From assembly GCA_964566175.1 (NCBI GenBank), contig CAZMHU010000008.1, forward strand, positions 1-60,424: a stretch of 60,424 nt of DNA, read 5' to 3'. The notes under the pieces are model-generated. The model worked only from the letters and a program-made list of their open reading frames with translations. It made no database searches and was not told the DNA's origin. A program made the position numbers and the translations under genes. Positions 1-11,284 of the stretch are shown piece by piece (within the stretch, counting starts at the first letter, position 1; each line of letters begins with the position of its first letter). Origin of the DNA: SIG589 sp964566175. GTDB taxonomy: Bacteria; Bacillota; Clostridia; Oscillospirales; Acutalibacteraceae.

Positions 1-178
1 CACGCTCTCTCTCTTCGGGAGCCTTATCGATGTTTGCATAGTCCTCGAACTGTGCATAGCCCTTCAAAGAAAGGAACTTTGTGATAGCAGCAGTAAGGGT
101 GGTCTTACCATGGTCAACGTGGCCGATGGTACCAATGTTTACGTGCGGCTTATTTCTTTCAAATTTTGCTTTTGCCAT
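1..178 (-). CDS. tuf: Elongation factor Tu, N-terminal part (cut by window edge)
   Basis: Only the first 59 residues are present; the rest lies beyond the left edge. EF-Tu carries aminoacyl-tRNA to the ribosome as a GTP complex in the cytoplasm. The visible part starts MAKAKFERNKPHVNIGTIGH and has the GTPase P-loop GHVDHGKT at residues 19-26, which is characteristic of EF-Tu. The start is fixed by a strong AAGGAGG ribosome binding site just upstream. It is the last gene of the str cluster (rpsL-rpsG-fusA-tuf) and has its own promoter in the 89-bp gap after fusA, consistent with the need for very high EF-Tu levels. Confidence 0.97.
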   Translation of the reverse strand, partial: MAKAKFERNKPHVNIGTIGHVDHGKTTLTAAITKFLSLKGYAQFEDYANIDKAPEERER

Positions 179-223
179 TGGGATTTCCTCCTTAAAATTG
201 TTTTATTAGTAAATTCCAAGAGT

Positions 224-252
224 ATTGTACCAAAGATTTACTAAAAATTCAA
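224..252 (-). promoter_or_regulatory. Sigma-A promoter of tuf
   Basis: On the minus strand TTGAAT (-35) and TACAAT (-10) are separated by exactly 17 bp. It lies in the fusA-tuf gap, about 50 bp ahead of the tuf start, and would give tuf transcription beyond the str operon. Confidence 0.65.
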
Positions 253-267
253 GTGTTTTATTAAAGA

Positions 268-2349
268 TTATGACTTCTTCTGTCTCGAAGTTACAATCTG
301 CTCGGCGATACTCTTCGGAACTTCCTTATAGCCGTCGGGTTCCATAACGTACTGACCGCGTCCCTGTGTCTTGGAACGGAGGTCGGTTGCGTAACCGAAC
401 ATATCGGCAAGCGGAACACGTGCGTTAATTTGCTTAACGCCCGAACGGTCTTCAAAGCCCTGAATTTCGCCACGGCGAGCATTAAGGTCACCGATAACGT
501 CACCCATATACTCTTCCGGAACGATAACAACAACCTTCATTATCGGTTCGAGAATAACGGGAGATGCCTCCCTGCAAGCCTCTTTGAATGCCATAGAACC
601 GGCAATCTTAAACGCCATTTCAGAAGAGTCAACCTCGTGATAAGAACCGTCATAAAGTGTTACCTTAACGTCAACAACAGGATATCCTGCAAGAACACCT
701 GCCTGCAAAGCACCCTGAATACCTGCATCAACAGGTCCGATGAATTCCTTCGGAATAGCACCGCCGGTAACGGCATTGATAAACTCATAGCCCTTGCCGG
801 ATTCATTCGGCTCAACAATAATCTTAACGTGACCGTACTGACCGGAACCGCCCGACTGACGCTTGTACTTGGTTTCATGGTCAACCTTCTGACGAATGGT
901 TTCCTTATATGCAACCTGCGGAGCGCCAACGTTTGCTTCAACCTTAAATTCGCGAAGCAAACGGTCAACAATTATCTCAAGGTGAAGTTCACCCATTCCG
1001 GCGATAATGGTCTGACCGGTTTCCTCGTCGGTATAGCACTTAAAGGTCGGGTCTTCTTCTGCAAGTTTTGCAAGTGCAAGACCCATTTTTTCTTGACCTG
1101 CCTTGGTCTTAGGCTCAATAGCAACACGGATAACAGGATCCGGGAAGTTCATTGATTCAAGGATTACAGGATGCTTTTCATCGCAAAGGGTGTCACCGGT
1201 TGTGGTATTTTTAAGACCAACAGCGGCGGCAATATCACCTGCATAGCAGGTATCAATGTCTTCACGGTGGTTAGCGTGCATCTGAAGAATACGACCCATT
1301 CTTTCTCTGTTGTCCTTAACAGAGTTATAAACGCTTGCACCCGCGTCTACACTACCCGAATATACACGGAAGAAACAAATCTTACCAACATACGGGTCAG
1401 TAGCAATCTTAAATGCAAGAGCTGCGAACGGTTCGTCATCAGAACTGTGTCTCTCCTCTTCCTCGTCGGTTTCGGGGTTAACACCCTTAATGGCGGGGAT
1501 ATCTGTCGGAGCAGGCATAAAATCAACAATGGCATCCAGCAAAGGCTGAACACCCTTGTTGCGGTAGGAGGTACCGCAACAAATCGGAACCATGTCGTTT
1601 GCGATTGTGGCGGCACGGATAACTCTCTTCATCTGTTCAACAGTCGGCTCTTCACCTTCGAAGTATTTCTCCATAAGTTCTTCGTCTTGCTCAACAACAG
1701 CCTCGATAAGAGCAGTACGGTACTTCTCGGCGAGTTCCTTCATTTCTTCCGGAATGGGCTCTCTGCGAACATCTTTACCGAGGTCGTCATAATAAATTTC
1801 AGCGTCGTTGTTGATAAGGTCAACTATTCCGCGGAAAGATGTTTCAACGCCAATCGGCAACTGAATCGGAACTGCATTACAGTTAAAGCGTTCCTTTACC
1901 ATATCTAAAACACGGTAGAAATCAGCACCCAAAATGTCCATCTTATTGACATAGATCATACGGGGTACTTTGTATTCATCAGCCTGACGCCAAACGGTTT
2001 CAGACTGAGGTTCAACACCGCCCTTGGCGCACAAAACGGTTACAGAACCGTCGAGAACACGCAAAGAACGCTGAACTTCAACGGTGAAGTCAACGTGTCC
2101 GGGAGTGTCGATAATATTGATACGATGGTCATTCCAGAAACAGGTAGTAGCAGCAGAAGTGATGGTAATACCTCTCTCCTGCTCCTGATCCATCCAGTCC
2201 ATAACGGCGGCGCCGTCGTGCGTCTCACCTATCTTGTGCGTTTTACCTGTGTAGAACAGAATACGCTCGGTGGTGGTCGTCTTACCGGCGTCAATATGAG
2301 CCATGATACCAATATTTCTTGTCTTTTCAAGAGATACTTTTCTTGGCAT
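268..2349 (-). CDS. fusA: Elongation factor G
   Basis: EF-G is the GTPase that drives translocation of tRNA and mRNA on the ribosome and, with RRF, ribosome recycling. The 693-residue protein has the expected length. The P-loop AHIDAGKT is at residues 17-24, the switch II motif DTPGH at 81-85 and NKMD at 135-138. The C-terminal half carries the domain IV/V region. An in-frame ATG lies four codons upstream, but it sits inside the GGAGG ribosome binding site, so the inner ATG (MPRKVSLEKT) is chosen. It follows rpsG by 43 bp in the str operon and precedes tuf. Confidence 0.97.
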   Translation of the reverse strand: MPRKVSLEKTRNIGIMAHIDAGKTTTTERILFYTGKTHKIGETHDGAAVMDWMDQEQERGITITSAATTCFWNDHRINIIDTPGHVDFTVEVQRSLRVLDGSVTVLCAKGGVEPQSETVWRQADEYKVPRMIYVNKMDILGADFYRVLDMVKERFNCNAVPIQLPIGVETSFRGIVDLINNDAEIYYDDLGKDVRREPIPEEMKELAEKYRTALIEAVVEQDEELMEKYFEGEEPTVEQMKRVIRAATIANDMVPICCGTSYRNKGVQPLLDAIVDFMPAPTDIPAIKGVNPETDEEEERHSSDDEPFAALAFKIATDPYVGKICFFRVYSGSVDAGASVYNSVKDNRERMGRILQMHANHREDIDTCYAGDIAAAVGLKNTTTGDTLCDEKHPVILESMNFPDPVIRVAIEPKTKAGQEKMGLALAKLAEEDPTFKCYTDEETGQTIIAGMGELHLEIIVDRLLREFKVEANVGAPQVAYKETIRQKVDHETKYKRQSGGSGQYGHVKIIVEPNESGKGYEFINAVTGGAIPKEFIGPVDAGIQGALQAGVLAGYPVVDVKVTLYDGSYHEVDSSEMAFKIAGSMAFKEACREASPVILEPIMKVVVIVPEEYMGDVIGDLNARRGEIQGFEDRSGVKQINARVPLADMFGYATDLRSKTQGRGQYVMEPDGYKEVPKSIAEQIVTSRQKKS

Positions 2350-2392
2350 ATTATCCTCCATTTAGGCCGTTTTTAGGCGGCAAAGACTATTA

Positions 2393-2863
2393 CTACCATC
2401 TGTAATGAGCAAAAGCCTTATTAGCTTCAGCCATTTTATGGGTATCCTCACGCTTCTTAGCGGCTCCACCGATACCGTTAACGGCATCGAGGATCTCGTT
2501 TGCTAAGCGTTCCTTCATTGTTGCTTCCGAACGGGCACGGCTGTAGTTTGTGAGCCAACGCAAACCTAAAGTCTGCTTTCTTTCGGGGCGAACCTCGAAA
2601 GGAACTTGATAGGTAGCACCGCCCTTACGGACAGCCTTAACCTCAAGTTGCGGCATTACATTTTCCATTGCCTGATCGAAAACCTCCAGCGGATCCTTAC
2701 CGGTCTTTTCGGAAATTATATCGAAAGCACCGTAAACGATCTTTTGGGCAACGCCTTTCTTACCATCAAGCATGATGTTATTGATAAGGCGAGTTACTAT
2801 TTTAGAATTATACAGTGGGTCCGGCAAAACGTCACGTTTTGCGACAAAGCCTCTTCTTGGCAC
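2393..2863 (-). CDS. rpsG: 30S ribosomal protein S7
   Basis: S7 is a primary 16S rRNA-binding protein that nucleates the head of the small subunit. The 156-residue product begins with PRRG after the initiator and carries the conserved segment RDVLPDPLYNSKIV near the N-terminus; it ends KAFAHYRW, typical of S7. The start is a GTG codon preceded by GGAGGG; a longer reading frame upstream has no family support. In Escherichia coli S7 represses translation of its own operon from the rpsL-rpsG spacer; the unusually structured spacer here could serve the same purpose. Confidence 0.97.
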   Translation of the reverse strand: MPRRGFVAKRDVLPDPLYNSKIVTRLINNIMLDGKKGVAQKIVYGAFDIISEKTGKDPLEVFDQAMENVMPQLEVKAVRKGGATYQVPFEVRPERKQTLGLRWLTNYSRARSEATMKERLANEILDAVNGIGGAAKKREDTHKMAEANKAFAHYRW

Positions 2864-2986
2864 TGCACTTCCCTCCTTCACATTTATGATATCATAGGTA
2901 CTCGAGTGACAAAATCCCGTGGTACCAAGCAAGGCGTTATATATATAACGCTGCCTGATATTGCAGCAGAGAAATCGTCGTTAAAA
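2864..2986 (-). promoter_or_regulatory. Structured rpsL-rpsG spacer, candidate S7 autoregulatory site
   Basis: The 123-nt gap between rpsL and rpsG contains a perfect 18-bp palindrome GCGTTATATATATAACGC at 2934-2951, a second palindrome TATGATATCATA at 2885-2896, and a GGTAC/GTACC pair between them. In E. coli the equivalent spacer is the translational operator bound by S7. That this spacer has the same role is inference from position and structure only. Confidence 0.4.
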
Positions 2987-3409
2987 TTATTTTGCGCTTG
3001 CTTTCGGGCGCTTTGCGCCGTACTTCGAGCGACTTTGCATTCTTCCGGCAACACCCTGAGTATCAAGTGTTCCTCTGATGATGTGGTAACGCACACCGGG
3101 AAGATCCTTAACACGTCCGCCACGGATAAGCACAACACTATGCTCCTGAAGATTGTGACCTACGCCCGGAATATAAGCAGAAACTTCAAATCCATTTGAA
3201 AGACGTACTCTGGCAATCTTACGCAAAGCTGAGTTAGGCTTCTTAGGTGTGGATGTTTTAACCGCCGTGCAAACACCGCGCTTCTGGGGAGAATTCTGGT
3301 CAACCTGCGTGCGCTTCATAGAGTTATAACTCTTCAAAAGTGCAGGCGCCTTTGCCTTTTTCTCGAGAGATTCGCGTCCGCTGCGAACTAACTGGTTAAA
3401 GGTTGGCAT
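2987..3409 (-). CDS. rpsL: 30S ribosomal protein S12
   Basis: S12 sits at the decoding centre of the 30S subunit and affects accuracy and streptomycin response. The 140-residue protein has the invariant segments PQKRGVC, TPKKPNSALRK and RGGRVKDLPGVRYH. The lysines at the two classical streptomycin-resistance positions (in TPKKPNS and in RVKDLPG) are intact. The length matches Gram-positive S12, which has a short insertion relative to E. coli. It is the first gene of the str operon and has its own promoter and a hairpin-bearing leader. Confidence 0.97.
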   Translation of the reverse strand: MPTFNQLVRSGRESLEKKAKAPALLKSYNSMKRTQVDQNSPQKRGVCTAVKTSTPKKPNSALRKIARVRLSNGFEVSAYIPGVGHNLQEHSVVLIRGGRVKDLPGVRYHIIRGTLDTQGVAGRMQSRSKYGAKRPKASAK

Positions 3410-3441
3410 ATTACACCTCCTAAAATATATTAATATCGCGC

Positions 3442-3463
3442 AGACGGACAGTGCTGTCCGCCT
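3442..3463 (-). promoter_or_regulatory. Hairpin in the rpsL leader
   Basis: The minus-strand RNA between the rpsL promoter and its ribosome binding site can fold GGCGGACAG against CTGTCCGTCT with a very short loop. No U-run follows, so it is not an ordinary terminator. It might stabilise the mRNA or act as a protein-binding leader element; which is unknown. Confidence 0.4.
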
Positions 3464-3520
3464 ACGTTATATCCTTCTTTCAGAATACTATGCGTTAACA
3501 TAATACCCCAACAATATGAA

Positions 3521-3549
3521 ATTGTATCACCTAAAGTCAAATTTGTCAA
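3521..3549 (-). promoter_or_regulatory. Sigma-A promoter of rpsL (str operon)
   Basis: TTGACA and TACAAT on the minus strand are separated by 17 bp. The -35 box begins only 11 bp after the rpoC stop codon, leaving no room for a terminator, so rpoBC read-through probably adds to transcription from this promoter. Confidence 0.75.
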
Positions 3550-3560
3550 CAACAAATTAT

Positions 3561-6500
3561 TTATTCGGCAACAATTTCGCCGTTTTCATCATAATTTATG
3601 AGTTGGTTTTCCTTCATGCCCGTACCTGCGGGAACGAGTTTACCGATAATAACATTTTCCTTGAGTCCGAAGAGCGGGTCTTCCTTGCCCTTGATGGCGG
3701 CATCGGTGAGGACGCGTGTGGTCTCTTGGAATGATGCAGCAGACATAAACGACTCGGTAGCAAGAGATGCCTTGGTGATACCGAGAAGTGTCGGTTCGTA
3801 TGTTGCCGGTTTCAAATCGGTCTCGCCTGCGGCAATGCGCTCGGCAATCTCGTTATTGGCGGCATAAACTTCACCGCGTTCGTATGTTGCTTCGGGCAAA
3901 AGCGAAGTGCTTCCGGCATCGACAACACGGAACTTTCTCATCATCTGTCTTATTATGATTTCAATGTGCTTATCGTTGATGTCAACGCCCTGTGTACGAT
4001 ATGCACTTTGAATTTCGGCAATAATATAATCCTGAACAGCCTCCGGTCCGAGAACGGCAAGAATGTCTTTCGGGATTATTGCACCGTCGATAAGTTTTTC
4101 GCCCGCCTTAACGTAGTCACCGTCGTGAACACGGACACGGCTTCCGAACGGAATTTGTTCCTTAACCTCGGTTGCAGTTTCCTCGTCGGTGATTACAATA
4201 ACGTTACTGCGTTTTTCCTCTACGATGCGAACGCGACCGCTAATCTTGCTGATAAGACCGCAGTGCTTGGGAGTACGTGCTTCAAAGAGTTCTTCAACAC
4301 GGGGCAGACCCTGTGTGATATCTTCTGTACTGGCGATACCGCCGGTATGGAATGTTCTCATTGTCAACTGTGTACCGGGCTCACCGATTGACTGAGCGGC
4401 AATAATACCGACAGCCTCACCGACTGTGACGGGCTTTCCGGTTGCAAGGTTGACACCGTAGCACTTTTTACAAATTCCATGTTTGGAGTGGCAGGTTAGA
4501 ATTGAACGGATAACGACCTTGCCGTCCTTCTCGCGCTGCTCGGTGAGTGCCGCCTTCTTCTCGGCTGCTGCCTCACGTGCTTTGCTTGTCTTAGCGGACG
4601 CAATTTCGGCATCAAGTTGTTCGATCTGCTCATCTATTACGGCAAGTTTGCGATTTACAAGTGACTGAATCTTGTCGGCATCTTCCTCGGTCATCATAAC
4701 ATCGTTTGAAACAACAACTTCGCCTGTTTCCTCATCAACAAAATCGTTGAGGAGATAACGTCCGACGAGACGTTCGGAGAGCGGCTCGATAAGGTGATTG
4801 CCGTCCTTAATATCGCCAACGGCAAGTCCCTCGGTTGTGCAACAGTCGTCTTCGCGGATGATAACATCCTGAGAAACGTCAACAAGACGGCGGGTCAAAT
4901 AACCCGAGTCGGCTGTACGTAGAGCGGTATCGGCAAGTCCTTTACGCGCACCACGCGAAGAAATGAAGTATTCGAGAACGTTAAGTCCTTCACGGTAGTT
5001 AGCACGAATTGGAACTTCGATAACTTTACCGGCAGTATTTGCGATAAGTCCGCGCATACCGGCAAGTTGTCGAATCTGGCTCATAGAACCACGGGCGCCG
5101 GAATCGGCCATCATATAAATCGGGTTGAACTCATCAAGGTTGTTAGTCAAAGCCTTTGCAACATCCTCGGTAACGCCGTTCCAAATTTCAATAACCTGAC
5201 GGCTACGCTCATCGTCGTTTATAAGACCGCGGCGATATTCCTTTGTAACGGTATCAATCTGTTTTTCCGCGGCGGCAATAAGGTCAGCCTTTTCGGGCGG
5301 AATAACAGCATCGATAACGGCAACGGTGATAGCACCCTTTGTGGAATACTTAAAGCCGGTAGCCTTGATTTTATCAAGAACGATTGCCGACTCGCTTGTT
5401 CCGAGAACACGTATACAACGGTCGATAATCTTTCCGAGTTGCTTTTTGCCGATCTTGTTTACTTCTCCGTTCGGCTTGTAAACGGAAATTTCAAGGTCAA
5501 GTTCGTGTCCCTCAACCGTACGGTCAACATAACCGAGTTTCTGAGGAATGGATTCGTTGAATATAAGGAATCCGACAGTAGCGTCAATAATACGAGATAT
5601 AGGCGCACCGTTTGCGTTAACACCCTTCATACGAACCTTGATAGGTGCGTGAAGACCGATAACACCGTCGTTATACGCCATTATAGCCTCGTCCTTATCC
5701 TTGAATACCTTTCCCGCACCCGGTTCATCGTTCTTAACAATGGTGAGATAATATGAACCGAGAACCATATCCTGTGTAGGAACGGTAACAGGTTTACCGT
5801 CAGACGGTTTCAAAAGGTTGTTGGCGGCGAGCATGAGGAAACGTGCCTCAGCCTGTGCCTCCGCGGAAAGCGGAACGTGAACAGCCATTTGGTCACCGTC
5901 GAAGTCGGCGTTGTATGCGGTACATACAAGCGGGTGAAGTTTAAGCGCACGTCCTTCAACAAGAACCGGCTCAAACGCCTGAATACCCAAACGGTGAAGT
6001 GTAGGAGCACGGTTGAGAAGAACCGGATGTTCCTTGATAACGGTTTCGAGTGCATCCCAAACTTCGTTTCCGGCACGTTCAACCATCTTTCTTGCAGATT
6101 TGATGTTGGTAACGGCGTTTGTTTCAACAAGACGCTTCATTACAAACGGTTTAAAGAGTTCAAGTGCCATTTCCTTAGGAAGACCGCACTGATACATTTT
6201 AAGTTCCGGTCCGACAACGATAACCGAACGTCCCGAATAGTCAACACGTTTACCGAGAAGGTTCTGACGGAAACGTCCCTGCTTACCCTTAAGCATATCG
6301 GAAAGTGATTTAAAAGCACGGTTGTTGGGACCGGTAACGGGTTTACCTCTTCTGCCGTTGTCGATAAGAGCATCAACAGACTCTTGCAACATTCTCTTCT
6401 CATTGCGAACGATGATGTCCGGAGCGCCGAGTTCGAGAAGTCTCTTAAGACGGTTATTACGGTTTATAACTCTGCGGTACAAATCGTTAAGGTCGCTTGT

Positions 6501-7247
6501 AGCAAAGCGTCCGCCGTCAAGTTGTACCATAGGGCGGATATCCGGCGGAATTACCGGAATTACGTCGAGAATCATCCATTCCGGCCTGTTTCCGGAAAGT
6601 CTGAATGCCTCCAAAACCTCTAAACGCTTGAATATTCGTGCGCGCTTTTGACCTGTTGCGGTTTCGAGTTCTTCTTTGAGTTCGTCGCAGGTCTTATCAA
6701 GGTCGATTTCCGAGAGGAGTTTCTTTATTGCCTCTGCACCCATTCCGGCTTCGAAATCGTCCTCATATTTTTCGCGCATATCACGGTACTGCTTTTCGTT
6801 CAAAAGTTGGTTTTTCTCAAGCGGAGTGTTACCGGGGTCGGTAACGATATACTGTGAGAAATAAAGTACCTGTTCAAGCAATTTTGGAGATACGTCAAGG
6901 GCGAGACCCATTCTCGAGGGTATTGTCTTGAAATACCAAATGTGGGAAACCGGAGCGGCGAGTTCAATAGAACCCATACGCTCACGGCGAACCTTGGAAC
7001 GTGTGACTTCAACGCCGCAACGCTCGCAAACCTTGCCCTTATAACGTATACGCTTATACTTTCCGCAGTGGCATTCCCAGTCCTTCGTGGGTCCGAAAAT
7101 GCGCTCGCAAAAAAGTCCGCCCGGTTCGGGTTTCAAAGTCCTGTAGTTAATAGTTTCAGGCTTTGTAACCTCGCCGTGTGACCAACTTCTTATTTGGTCC
7201 GGAGATGCAAGTCCGATTTTAATAGATTCAAATTCAATATCTGCCAT
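3561..7247 (-). CDS. rpoC: DNA-directed RNA polymerase subunit beta'
   Basis: This is the largest core subunit of RNA polymerase and holds the catalytic Mg2+. The 1228-residue protein has the N-terminal zinc-binding cysteines at 59, 61, 74 and 77 (CHCGKYKRIRYKGKVCERCG), the absolutely conserved NADFDGDQM at 446-454 with three catalytic aspartates, and a second cysteine cluster including CHSKHGICKKCYG late in the protein. The length is normal for Firmicutes. The start has a clear GGAGGG site and lies 14 bp after rpoB, so the two are co-transcribed. Confidence 0.98.
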   Translation of the reverse strand: MADIEFESIKIGLASPDQIRSWSHGEVTKPETINYRTLKPEPGGLFCERIFGPTKDWECHCGKYKRIRYKGKVCERCGVEVTRSKVRRERMGSIELAAPVSHIWYFKTIPSRMGLALDVSPKLLEQVLYFSQYIVTDPGNTPLEKNQLLNEKQYRDMREKYEDDFEAGMGAEAIKKLLSEIDLDKTCDELKEELETATGQKRARIFKRLEVLEAFRLSGNRPEWMILDVIPVIPPDIRPMVQLDGGRFATSDLNDLYRRVINRNNRLKRLLELGAPDIIVRNEKRMLQESVDALIDNGRRGKPVTGPNNRAFKSLSDMLKGKQGRFRQNLLGKRVDYSGRSVIVVGPELKMYQCGLPKEMALELFKPFVMKRLVETNAVTNIKSARKMVERAGNEVWDALETVIKEHPVLLNRAPTLHRLGIQAFEPVLVEGRALKLHPLVCTAYNADFDGDQMAVHVPLSAEAQAEARFLMLAANNLLKPSDGKPVTVPTQDMVLGSYYLTIVKNDEPGAGKVFKDKDEAIMAYNDGVIGLHAPIKVRMKGVNANGAPISRIIDATVGFLIFNESIPQKLGYVDRTVEGHELDLEISVYKPNGEVNKIGKKQLGKIIDRCIRVLGTSESAIVLDKIKATGFKYSTKGAITVAVIDAVIPPEKADLIAAAEKQIDTVTKEYRRGLINDDERSRQVIEIWNGVTEDVAKALTNNLDEFNPIYMMADSGARGSMSQIRQLAGMRGLIANTAGKVIEVPIRANYREGLNVLEYFISSRGARKGLADTALRTADSGYLTRRLVDVSQDVIIREDDCCTTEGLAVGDIKDGNHLIEPLSERLVGRYLLNDFVDEETGEVVVSNDVMMTEEDADKIQSLVNRKLAVIDEQIEQLDAEIASAKTSKAREAAAEKKAALTEQREKDGKVVIRSILTCHSKHGICKKCYGVNLATGKPVTVGEAVGIIAAQSIGEPGTQLTMRTFHTGGIASTEDITQGLPRVEELFEARTPKHCGLISKISGRVRIVEEKRSNVIVITDEETATEVKEQIPFGSRVRVHDGDYVKAGEKLIDGAIIPKDILAVLGPEAVQDYIIAEIQSAYRTQGVDINDKHIEIIIRQMMRKFRVVDAGSTSLLPEATYERGEVYAANNEIAERIAAGETDLKPATYEPTLLGITKASLATESFMSAASFQETTRVLTDAAIKGKEDPLFGLKENVIIGKLVPAGTGMKENQLINYDENGEIVAE

Positions 7248-7261
7248 TTGATTGCCCTCCG

Positions 7262-10978
<3,717 letters not shown>

Positions 10979-10995
10979 AGGCTTTAATCACTCCT

Positions 10996-11080
10996 TAGTA
11001 TATTAAACGGAAAAAGCATCCTTTTTCTGTCCGAGATTGTGCCAAACAGCGTTTAATATGCTACAATAGGCGCATATTAA
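10996..11080 (-). promoter_or_regulatory. Structured rpoB leader with three copies of one palindromic arm
   Basis: In the minus-strand leader, arm A (11072-11080, TTAATATGC) can pair perfectly with arm B (11051-11063, TAGCATATTAAAC). Arm B can instead pair over 12 of 13 positions with arm C (10996-11008, GTTTAATATACTA), which abuts the AGGAG ribosome binding site of rpoB. Between B and C lies a further hairpin, GAAAAAG-gatg-CTTTTTC. The A-B and B-C pairings exclude each other, which is how many RNA switches are built. Function is inferred; the repeats are seen directly. Confidence 0.45.
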
Positions 11081-11101
11081 CCCACTATTAAGCAGTTTAT
11101 A

Positions 11102-11130
11102 ATTATATCTTATAGTTTGTCAAGTGTCAA
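11102..11130 (-). promoter_or_regulatory. Sigma-A promoter of rpoB
   Basis: A perfect consensus promoter, TTGACA-N17-TATAAT, reads toward rpoB. It would give a leader of roughly 115 nt. This shows that rpoBC is transcribed independently here rather than from an rplJL promoter. Confidence 0.85.
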
Positions 11131-11217
11131 GGAAAATTTTTGAAAAATTTAAAATATCTTTCAAAAGTGCAGTTTTTCGACATTTTTTACTCTTTGGAAA
11201 AGCAAAACGCTTTCTGC

Positions 11218-11246
11218 TTTATTTTTATAACTAAATGTGATACAAT
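11218..11246 (+). promoter_or_regulatory. Possible uvrB promoter
   Basis: TACAAT preceded by TGTGA forms a good -10 region about 39 bp ahead of the uvrB start; the matching -35 (TTTATT, 17-bp spacer) is weak. No LexA/DinR-type operator was recognised nearby. Confidence 0.4.
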
Positions 11247-11284
11247 AAAAATACAATCTCAAGTTTACGGAAGGACAGGTAGTT

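Noticed and set aside
430..1155. Long open frame on the strand opposite fusA
   Set aside because: fusA is certain; the opposite frame is open because of codon bias and has no ribosome binding site or recognisable domain. The same applies to long frames opposite uvrB, rpoC, rpoB, the DUF4832 gene and lacZ.
2338..2361. Upstream in-frame ATG of fusA (four extra residues)
   Set aside because: The ATG is part of the ATGGAGG ribosome binding site of the inner start. The same artefact occurs before the binding-protein fusion and similarly for ddh.
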